A stretch of 11,827 nt of DNA from Fidelibacterota bacterium. Its GTDB lineage: Bacteria > Fidelibacterota > Marinisomatia > Marinisomatales > UBA1611. Location of the stretch: NCBI GenBank assembly GCA_002717915.1, contig PBCV01000020.1, positions 5,737 to 17,563 of the forward strand. The letters run 5' to 3'. The notes below the pieces were generated by a model. It did no database searches, was not told the origin of the DNA, and was given only the letters and a program-made list of their open reading frames with translations. A program made the translations under genes and the position numbers. This document shows positions 6,407 through 11,827 of this stretch, piece after piece. Positions within the stretch are counted from its first letter, which is position 1. Each line of letters starts with the position of its first letter.

Positions 6407-7165
6407 ATGATCTTCACGAACCTGATCCAAACTAATCTCCGAACCAGACGTTTTGGTAAAGAAATTGAATACTATCAGCGTTTAGGGTCTACCAACTTAG
6501 AAGCCTGGGACCTGATTGAGAATAATGAAGCCAGCCATGGCATGATAGTTATTACCGATAATCAATTTCAAGGTAAAGGGCGAAATGGGAATTCGTGGTT
6601 TATGAGCCCCAGTAAAGGTTTGGCCATGTCATTGATCATGTTGGAACCATTATCCCTTAAAAAAGCTGTATTGATTCCCATTGCAGCAGGAGTTGCAGTT
6701 GCAAAAGCCCTGAAAAATCGCGGTGGAAAACCAAAATTGAAGTGGCCTAACGATATTTTATTGGGAAATAAAAAATGCGGTGGAATACTATGTGAAAGTC
6801 GAATTTCCGGTCAAACGGTTAACTCCATGGTAATTGGAATTGGGTTAAATATCAATGAGACTGAAAATGATTTTCCAGAAAAGTTAAGCCAATCTGCGAC
6901 TTCACTTTCTATTGAGACTCAGCATTCCAACCAGCGTGAGCTGATTTGCGCAATGGTTTTAACTTTCTTTGAACAGCTGCTGGACAATTTGGATTCAGTA
7001 ACAAGTGAATGGACAAATTATTGTGCACATTTAAACGAAATAACATCATTTAACCACAACGGGGTTTCTCAGCATGGATTGTTTAAAGGCATCAATGATA
7101 GAGGACAGGCCCAAATCGAAATAGAAGAAGAGGTTCAGTTATTCCCTTCCATCATTTTAGATTAA
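6407..7165 (+). CDS. birA: Biotin--[acetyl-CoA-carboxylase] ligase, group I (no HTH)
   Basis: This 252-residue cytoplasmic enzyme adenylates biotin and transfers it to the lysine of a biotin carrier domain. Visible motifs are the substrate entry RLGSTNLEAWD (25-35), the biotinyl-AMP loop GKGRNGNSW (56-64, the GRGRRGR-like site), KWPNDI (112-117) with the following KKCGGILCES, and GIGLNIN (144-150). The last 45 residues or so form the expected small SH3-like C-terminal domain. There is no N-terminal helix-turn-helix, so it is the non-regulatory group I form and should not act as the biotin-operon repressor. It begins 2 nt after the stop of the preceding membrane-protein gene. A link with propionyl-CoA carboxylase is attractive because the mutase is two genes upstream, but acetyl-CoA carboxylase is an equally likely client. 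Confidence 0.92.
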   Translation: MIFTNLIQTNLRTRRFGKEIEYYQRLGSTNLEAWDLIENNEASHGMIVITDNQFQGKGRNGNSWFMSPSKGLAMSLIMLEPLSLKKAVLIPIAAGVAVAKALKNRGGKPKLKWPNDILLGNKKCGGILCESRISGQTVNSMVIGIGLNINETENDFPEKLSQSATSLSIETQHSNQRELICAMVLTFFEQLLDNLDSVTSEWTNYCAHLNEITSFNHNGVSQHGLFKGINDRGQAQIEIEEEVQLFPSIILD

Positions 7166-7173
7166 TATCCACT

Positions 7174-8550
7174 GTGGGTAGTTGGATCATCATTATCCCT
7201 ATTTTAGGAATTCTGTATTCACAGGAATTACCGTATGGTAAGCCTAAATATTTTGATATTGGCATAAATGAACCCATTCACCAAATCAAATTTCAACCCC
7301 CATCTTCTTTACCGGAAAATATTTTCGATTCGATTAAACCAATCAAATATGAAAACAAAGATATCTATCTATTAAAACTGGTATTAAATGAACCAGAACC
7401 TGTTCATTTCAAACTGATTATGTCTCTTATTAAGGAAGAAATGTCCCTTTACTTTATTGATCTGAATACAAATGGCTGGGTTGGACCTTATTCAAAACAA
7501 ATTAATCAAAATAATGGAACTATGGTTACAGGACAAATGAAGACTCAAAATATTCTGATTGAATTATCCATCCCAAGAGGCCATAATTTTTTAAACCCGG
7601 TACAGGAAATTATTTCACCCGTAACTCCAAAAAAATTAGACACCCATATCCCTGAAAGAAACCATCTCCGGGAACCAAATAAAAAAATCCTATTATGCGG
7701 CTATTGGCCCCCTTCAAATGAATGCATCCGACCTTTCAGTACAAATGCGATGCTTAACCCTGATGGTTGGATAGGACAGAACTGGGAAGGTCGGGGATTT
7801 GATGTTGTCTCCTACTTCCCTACTTTTGGCATTCCAGACTGTGATTCTTGTGGGCAGGGATTTGGTGATTTTGAAGTGGATTATCAGGACACATCGGAAG
7901 ATTGGTGGAATATCGTGGACAGCATTAATCCAATAGCCATTATAACATTTAGTAGAGGATACATAGATTATAGTTGGGAATTAGAGTGGCAATATTTTAA
8001 CTATTTCTATTGGACCGCTGACTTTACCGCTCCATATTATCCTACTCCGACTCCTCCTGATTCTACTGTCCCCTTGAATACTAGAAGATATTCCAGCCTT
8101 CCAATGGATAGTATAGTTTCAAAAATAGAATCTTCTGGATTAGGGCTCACACCATATATTGATTATACACAGGGTGCTGGGCAATATTTATCTGAGTTCA
8201 TGGGATATCATGGCACATGGTATAAAGCACAAATGGATTCAGCGAACATCCCCTGCTATCTAGCCGGGCATGTACACCTTGGAGGACTCATTGATTGGGA
8301 CACCGCACGCCAGGCAGCAGAAATCACCCTGAGAGAAGTAATCAAAATTGTAATTGAATATCAGGACCTGCCTGGAGATATCAATGAAGATGGTGTTGTA
8401 TCAATACTGGATATGCTAACAATTGTATCTTATTTATTAGGCATTATAGAAATGAATGAAAATGAACTTTATTTAGCCGATATAAATTTTGATTCGATCG
8501 TTGACATATTTGACTTAATGTTGATCTCAAATATTATTTTGGATAATTAA
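7174..8550 (+). CDS. Secreted C15 (pyroglutamyl peptidase)-like protein with Ser for catalytic Cys and C-terminal dockerin-like domain
   Basis: This 458-residue protein begins with a short hydrophobic segment (residues 4-15, then YSQELP), probably a signal peptide, though its n-region carries no basic residue. The start is a GTG; no ATG alternative is near. Residues about 25-150 form a beta-rich region (SLYFIDLNTNGWVGPYS...) like N-terminal domains of some secreted proteases. Residues about 171-393 follow peptidase family C15: KKILLCGYWPP at the start, E271-x4-N276 at the catalytic Glu, SSLPMDSIVSKIESSGLG, then AGQYLSEF and AGHVHLG. In C15 the AG.YLC motif supplies the nucleophile; here it is Ser340 (TCT 8191-8193). 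Glu271 and His368 are retained. Residues about 399-458 contain two calcium-loop repeats of dockerin type (GDINEDGVVSILD and ADINFDSIVDIFD). C15 enzymes are normally cytoplasmic and about 200 residues long, so the secreted, fused form is unusual. Activity is unknown. Confidence 0.68.
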   Translation: MGSWIIIIPILGILYSQELPYGKPKYFDIGINEPIHQIKFQPPSSLPENIFDSIKPIKYENKDIYLLKLVLNEPEPVHFKLIMSLIKEEMSLYFIDLNTNGWVGPYSKQINQNNGTMVTGQMKTQNILIELSIPRGHNFLNPVQEIISPVTPKKLDTHIPERNHLREPNKKILLCGYWPPSNECIRPFSTNAMLNPDGWIGQNWEGRGFDVVSYFPTFGIPDCDSCGQGFGDFEVDYQDTSEDWWNIVDSINPIAIITFSRGYIDYSWELEWQYFNYFYWTADFTAPYYPTPTPPDSTVPLNTRRYSSLPMDSIVSKIESSGLGLTPYIDYTQGAGQYLSEFMGYHGTWYKAQMDSANIPCYLAGHVHLGGLIDWDTARQAAEITLREVIKIVIEYQDLPGDINEDGVVSILDMLTIVSYLLGIIEMNENELYLADINFDSIVDIFDLMLISNIILDN

Positions 8551-8554
8551 TATT

Positions 8555-8569
8555 ATCATTAATAATGAT
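8555..8569. repeat. AT-rich palindrome between convergent genes
   Basis: ATCATTA and TAATGAT flank a single central base, spanning the 8-nt gap and the stop codon of the transporter gene. It might form a weak hairpin serving as a bidirectional terminator for the two convergent genes, but it has no G+C stem and no clear U-tract. Confidence 0.22.
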
Positions 8570-9725
8570 GCATGGGTGACACTTTAATATTAATCTCAAA
8601 ACCAGTAAATCTATTTTTTAAATCATTTTCTAAAGATTGACAACATTCAACAATTTTTTTCTGGCTTATTCCTACTTTTACATTGATCCCAAATAAGATT
8701 ACATGGTGGTTCTTTGTTTCAACAATTCGAATATCATGAATATCTGTGATACTGTCTTCGTTAGACCAATTATGATTTAAAAATTCCTGGACTTGTTTAA
8801 CCAACGGATTCCCGGGAGAAACCGGATCTAGATGAACCGTTGGTTCCACACCCAATGCATTTTTTAAATGGTCTTCCACTTCTTCAGAAATATCATGCGC
8901 CTCTGCTGTAGGTTTATCGGCATCAATTTCAATATGAATACTGATAAACTTATCCTGCCCATAACTGTGAACTGTAATATCATGAACCCCTAAAACACCA
9001 TCAACTCTCGTAACAATGTTTCTGATGGTTTCAATTTCTTCAATAGCCGGGGGTTTCCCGATGAGATCATCTACGGCATCCCTCGCGATGTCAAATCCGG
9101 TATAGATTATAAAAAGTGATACTCCCAGTCCAGCCCATCCATCAACAGCAGAATATCCATAAATCCCAGCAATCATAGCAAGAACAACTAAAAAACTGGA
9201 AATTGCATCTGTGCGGTGATGCCAAGCATCGGCATGAAGAGTCCCTGATGCAACTTTAGAAGATAGGAATTTTGCGTAACGGGCAGTGACTTCTTTTAAA
9301 ACTATCGTCGCGGCCAGCACAATAACCATCCACCATTTTACTTCAATCAGTTGTGGATTTCGGATTCGTTTAAACGCAGCTTCGATGAATTCAATTCCAG
9401 CAACACATAGCAGGATTGCGATGATCAGAGTGGCAATATATTCAGCTCGGCCGTGACCATAGGGATGTTCCTTATCCGCGGGTTTTTGGGATTGTTTAAA
9501 TCCCCAGATTACAATAGAAGACGAAATCACATCGGATAAGGTATGAACAGCATCAGCGATAACACTCACTGCACCAGTTATAATACCAATGACCAGCTTT
9601 AGAACAAACAATACTACATTAACTAAAACCGACACCCAGCCCTGGAAGATCCCGATGCGGGTACGGTAAACCCGGGCCGATTCCTTGGAAACAGGCACAA
9701 AGTAGTTGGTCAATTTTTCAAACAT
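8559..9725 (-). CDS. Cation diffusion facilitator (CDF) family divalent metal transporter
   Basis: This 388-residue inner-membrane transporter of the CDF family exports divalent cations by proton antiport. Six membrane helices fit within about 27-215. The transport site is H61-x3-D65 in helix 2 (ADAVHTLSDV) and H169-x3-D173 in helix 5 (HADAWHHRTDA). An HD/HD site is usual in zinc/cadmium carriers, so zinc is the best guess. HPYGHGRAEY (87-96) is the conserved loop before helix 3. The cytoplasmic ferredoxin-like domain follows (about 225-300, GVHDITVHSYG and TVHLDP). A further C-terminal extension of about 85 residues (TDIHDIRIVETKNHHVILF...) is like that in a known longer CDF subgroup, so 388 residues is normal for that type. 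The ATG at 9725 lies 4 nt after the stop of the recombinase gene, so they probably share a transcript. Confidence 0.93.
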   Translation of the reverse strand: MFEKLTNYFVPVSKESARVYRTRIGIFQGWVSVLVNVVLFVLKLVIGIITGAVSVIADAVHTLSDVISSSIVIWGFKQSQKPADKEHPYGHGRAEYIATLIIAILLCVAGIEFIEAAFKRIRNPQLIEVKWWMVIVLAATIVLKEVTARYAKFLSSKVASGTLHADAWHHRTDAISSFLVVLAMIAGIYGYSAVDGWAGLGVSLFIIYTGFDIARDAVDDLIGKPPAIEEIETIRNIVTRVDGVLGVHDITVHSYGQDKFISIHIEIDADKPTAEAHDISEEVEDHLKNALGVEPTVHLDPVSPGNPLVKQVQEFLNHNWSNEDSITDIHDIRIVETKNHHVILFGINVKVGISQKKIVECCQSLENDLKNRFTGFEINIKVSPMHHY

Positions 9726-9729
9726 ATCT

Positions 9730-10572
9730 TTAAAGGCTCAATCTATCCAATGGACTTTTGATACGGTCAAATGCAATCTTAGAAATATGAGTATAGATCT
9801 GGGTGGTTTCCAGACGCTTGTGCCCCAGCAATTCCTGAATGAAACGAATGTCCGTGCCATTTTCCAATAAATGAGTAGCAAAACTATGACGTAACGTATG
9901 CACAGTGGCGTGTTTTTTTATTCCCGATTTTTTGACGGCCCGTTTCATGATGGCCTGGATGGAACTGGCACTGTATCTACCACCCTTTTGACCCTCAAAC
10001 AAAAATATTTTGGGGCAAAACTTAATCAGATAATCTTTCATTTCTGATAATAGTGTCCGTGATAAAACTGTTTGTCTGTCCTTTTTCCCCTTCCCCTGCC
10101 GGATACGGATCTGGTTGCGATCAAAATCCATGTCCGCCATTGTTAAGGCCAAACATTCGCTCAAGCGCAGTCCGGCGGAATAAATGGTCATCAGGATCAC
10201 TTTATGTTTGAGATTGTTGACGGCTTTTATGACAGCGGCCACTTCTTCTTCCGACAATACGACGGGAACTTTTTCTTCTTTCCGAAAGCGGATATTCAAA
10301 CTGTCCGGGATCTCTTTTTTCAGAATATCCGTGAATAAAATTTTCAGGGAAGCGACGGTTTGTTTCATCCCGGATATGGACCTATTTCGGTTCTTTTTCA
10401 GATGGTATAAATATTTTTCTACTTCTTTATCGGTTACCTGATTAACTTTTTCTTGAATCAACCATTCTGCAAAGTTATTTAAGGATGAAATATAGGATGC
10501 GATGGTACGCGGGCTGTAATTGCGGATGTATAATTTGGATTTGGCTTTGTTAAGCAAGTCGGCTTTATTCAT
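9730..10572 (-). CDS. Tyrosine recombinase, XerC/XerD-like
   Basis: This 280-residue site-specific recombinase has an N-terminal SAM-like core-binding domain (about 5-88, with SPRTIASYISSLNNFAEWL) and a C-terminal catalytic domain. The full catalytic set is present: R136 (AGLRLSE), K161 (QGKGKKDR), H225 and R228 (HTLRHSFATHLLENG), H251 (LLGHKRLETT) and nucleophile Y260. It should be active. The ending RIKSPLDRLSL recalls integron integrases (which end with a VRSPLD-type motif) and a large Bacteroidetes recombinase group. However, the extra helix insertion that defines IntI, between the Lys and the HxxR box, is absent, and that interval is short. A housekeeping dimer-resolving XerC/D, a mobile-element integrase and an integron-like recombinase all remain possible. 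It is divergent from a sulfatase gene across a 94-bp structured gap and 4 nt upstream of the CDF transporter. Confidence 0.9.
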   Translation of the reverse strand: MNKADLLNKAKSKLYIRNYSPRTIASYISSLNNFAEWLIQEKVNQVTDKEVEKYLYHLKKNRNRSISGMKQTVASLKILFTDILKKEIPDSLNIRFRKEEKVPVVLSEEEVAAVIKAVNNLKHKVILMTIYSAGLRLSECLALTMADMDFDRNQIRIRQGKGKKDRQTVLSRTLLSEMKDYLIKFCPKIFLFEGQKGGRYSASSIQAIMKRAVKKSGIKKHATVHTLRHSFATHLLENGTDIRFIQELLGHKRLETTQIYTHISKIAFDRIKSPLDRLSL

Positions 10573-10586
10573 GCTGATGCGGTTAA

Positions 10587-10651
10587 AACGTAATTATAAA
10601 TTAAAGACTGAACCCGATAAACGCAATAATTGGGTTTAGCGAGACGTTATC
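10587..10651. repeat. Nested inverted repeats upstream of the recombinase (possible recombination or operator site)
   Basis: The 94-bp gap between the divergent recombinase and sulfatase genes holds several inverted arms. AACGT (10587-10591) pairs with ACGTT (10644-10648). AACCC (10611-10615) pairs with GGGTT (10632-10636), and beyond one mismatch C10608-T10609 pairs with A10638-G10639. Alternatively, GATAAACG (10616-10623) pairs with CGTTATC (10645-10651) with one bulged A, and CGC (10622-10624) with GCG (10639-10641). The last arrangement, an outer arm with a bulged base plus a short inner arm ending in a G-T-T core, resembles in outline an attC or attI recombination site. It does not match the consensus GTTRRRY, and only one copy is visible. 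A recombinase operator or chance are alternatives. Confidence 0.35.
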
Positions 10652-10666
10652 ACCAATAAAATTAAA

Positions 10667-11827
10667 ATGAACTTCAAAAACAAATTAAGTACTTCGATAA
10701 TGTCACTACTAATATTGTCATTAATAATCTCTTCTTGTACTGAAAAGAAAGAAGCCGAAAATGCAAGCCCTCCAAATATTATTTTGATTGTAGCTGACGA
10801 TTTAGGCTATGGCGATATTAGCGCAGCAAATTTGGCAAATGATGTTAACACACCTAATATAGATCGAATTGCTGAGAGTGGAATTCGTTTTGCTCAGACA
10901 TATGATAATTCGCCAATTTGTAATCAATCAAGAATAGGAATAATTACGGGGTGTTACCCACAAAGGTTGGGGTCATATTGGTATAATGCTAAAGGACTTC
11001 ATGATCCAAAATTTAAGACAATACCAGAATTATTAAAGGAGCAAAATTATCAATCTGGTTATGTTGGAAAAACTCACTATGGTGAATACGATAGTGATAC
11101 TACAAATCGAAGTTTTCCACTTAATCATGGGTTTGACTACTATTTTGGACATACTTCAGCTCGAAAGCATTATATGAATCATAAACAGGAAATAGAAGAA
11201 ACTTTCTTAATTTCAAAAAAAGAGAACAATAGAAAGGGGCAAACATTAAGACAAGGACCATTATGGGAGAATAAAAATAAAGTAGATACAATTGCTTATT
11301 TCACACAATTGGTTGGAGAAAAGTCAAGAAATTTTATTCAACAGAATAAAGACAAAAATTTCTTTTTACAAATTGCTTTTAACGCAGCTCATAATTTCAC
11401 ACATCAATTACCACAAGAATATTTGGATAAATACAATTTAAAAGGGTATCATGATTGGAACCCAGCTGTTGAAGAATATTACGATTGGTATGCTAAAGGA
11501 AGGTATCCAAATAATGAAGAAGGAAGAGCTCATTACTTAGGCCAGGTACATTATATGGATGAAGAAATTGGAAAATTGCTTGATCTACTTGAAGAGCAAG
11601 GTCTAAGAGAAAACACGCTTATCTTCTTCATAAGTGATAATGGAGGGTCAACACCCATTTATGCAAATAACACGCCTCTTCGAGGATCAAAATATCTTTT
11701 ATATGAAGGAGGGATTAGAGTGCAAATGTTAGTTTCTTATCCAAAAAAATATGAGAAAGGTAAAGTCTATCAGAATATGGTAAGTGCTATGGATATTTTA
11801 CCGTCTATCTGTAAAGAGGCAAATGTT
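10667..11827 (+). CDS. Lipoprotein sulfatase (arylsulfatase family), 3' end beyond the window
   Basis: The frame is open for 387 codons from ATG 10667 to the last base, so the C-terminus is missing. The N-terminus is a lipoprotein signal: basic n-region, hydrophobic SIMSLLILSLII and lipobox ISSC with Cys24, so the enzyme is predicted at the cell envelope. The sulfatase fold is clear from the metal site VADDLGYGD (42-50, Asp44/Asp45), TPNIDRIAESGIRF, ITGCYPQRLG, GKTHYGE, FISDNGG and RGSKYLLYEGGIRV. The formylglycine site is C85-N-Q-S-R89, with Gln where the family has Pro (or Ala). Cys85 and Arg89 are kept, so activation may still occur through an unusual site. The substrate, probably a sulfated polysaccharide or aryl ester, is unknown. 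Codons are richer in A/T (ATA, TTA, AGA, AAT) than in the adjacent recombinase gene, suggesting acquisition. No sulfatase-activating enzyme is in the window. Confidence 0.92.
   Translation, partial: MNFKNKLSTSIMSLLILSLIISSCTEKKEAENASPPNIILIVADDLGYGDISAANLANDVNTPNIDRIAESGIRFAQTYDNSPICNQSRIGIITGCYPQRLGSYWYNAKGLHDPKFKTIPELLKEQNYQSGYVGKTHYGEYDSDTTNRSFPLNHGFDYYFGHTSARKHYMNHKQEIEETFLISKKENNRKGQTLRQGPLWENKNKVDTIAYFTQLVGEKSRNFIQQNKDKNFFLQIAFNAAHNFTHQLPQEYLDKYNLKGYHDWNPAVEEYYDWYAKGRYPNNEEGRAHYLGQVHYMDEEIGKLLDLLEEQGLRENTLIFFISDNGGSTPIYANNTPLRGSKYLLYEGGIRVQMLVSYPKKYEKGKVYQNMVSAMDILPSICKEANV

Noticed and set aside
8559..9725. C-terminal extension of the CDF transporter as a novel fusion
   Set aside because: The pattern (IHD.RIV ... 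vILF) matches an extension I recall from many longer bacterial CDF proteins, so it is a known variant.
10184..10441. Plus-strand frame of 85 codons opposite the recombinase
   Set aside because: It is antisense to the conserved catalytic and core-binding domains of the recombinase.
9730..10572. Calling the recombinase a canonical integron integrase IntI
   Set aside because: The IntI-specific insertion between the catalytic Lys region and the HxxR box is absent; only the context and the C-terminal SPLD-type ending are reminiscent.
10630..10662. Promoter TTGGGT / TAAAAT for the sulfatase gene
   Set aside because: The spacer is 21 bp, the -35 match is poor, and the -10 element would end only 4 bp before the start codon.
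1..11827. CRISPR arrays, tRNA or rRNA genes, insertion sequences with terminal repeats
   Set aside because: No regularly spaced repeats, cloverleaf-like segments, conserved rRNA stretches, transposase genes or paired terminal repeats were seen on either strand.

Overview
The window looks like a chromosomal fragment from an uncultured marine-type bacterium of the FCB group (Bacteroidetes and relatives; Marinimicrobia/SAR406-like is my best guess). The grounds are indirect. Base composition is moderate and AT-leaning. Shine-Dalgarno sites are weak or absent at most starts. There are small genes resembling DUF3467 and DUF6913, and a secreted protein ends in a dockerin-like repeat pair. No rRNA or tRNA gene is visible, so the placement is an inference.

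Left part, 1-2000, + strand: the 3' end of a crotonase-family enoyl-CoA hydratase, an AcuI/YhdH-type acryloyl-CoA reductase, and a PAP2-family membrane phosphatase. It ends tail-to-tail, with overlapping stops, against a small - strand operon (1996-2732) of a zinc-ribbon/acidic protein and a DUF3467 protein, which has a good sigma70-like promoter. A further - strand gene (2939-3481) resembles DUF6913 or half of a GT9-type Rossmann protein.

Middle part, 3597-8550, + strand: a DjlA-like TerB/J-domain co-chaperone overlaps by 4 bp the large (catalytic) subunit of a split methylmalonyl-CoA mutase. Then come a degenerate PAP2-like membrane protein, a biotin-protein ligase without a DNA-binding domain, and a secreted protein. 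The secreted protein joins a pyroglutamyl-peptidase (C15)-like domain, with Ser in place of the catalytic Cys, to a C-terminal dockerin-like module.

Right part, 8559-11827: on the - strand, a tyrosine recombinase (XerC/D type, full catalytic set) and a cation diffusion facilitator transporter 4 nt downstream of it. Divergent from the recombinase, across a 94-bp gap with nested inverted repeats, lies an AT-richer lipoprotein sulfatase that runs off the window. Recombinase, structured gap and foreign-looking gene together have the outline of an integron head, although the recombinase lacks the IntI-specific insertion.

Functional thread: crotonase, acryloyl-CoA reductase, methylmalonyl-CoA mutase and biotin ligase could all serve a route from acryloyl-CoA or propionyl-CoA to succinyl-CoA. 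The biotin-dependent carboxylase, the epimerase and the B12-binding subunit are not in the window. The observations most worth following are the Cys-to-Ser C15/dockerin protein, the integron-like recombinase locus, and the non-canonical C-N-Q-S-R sulfatase motif.
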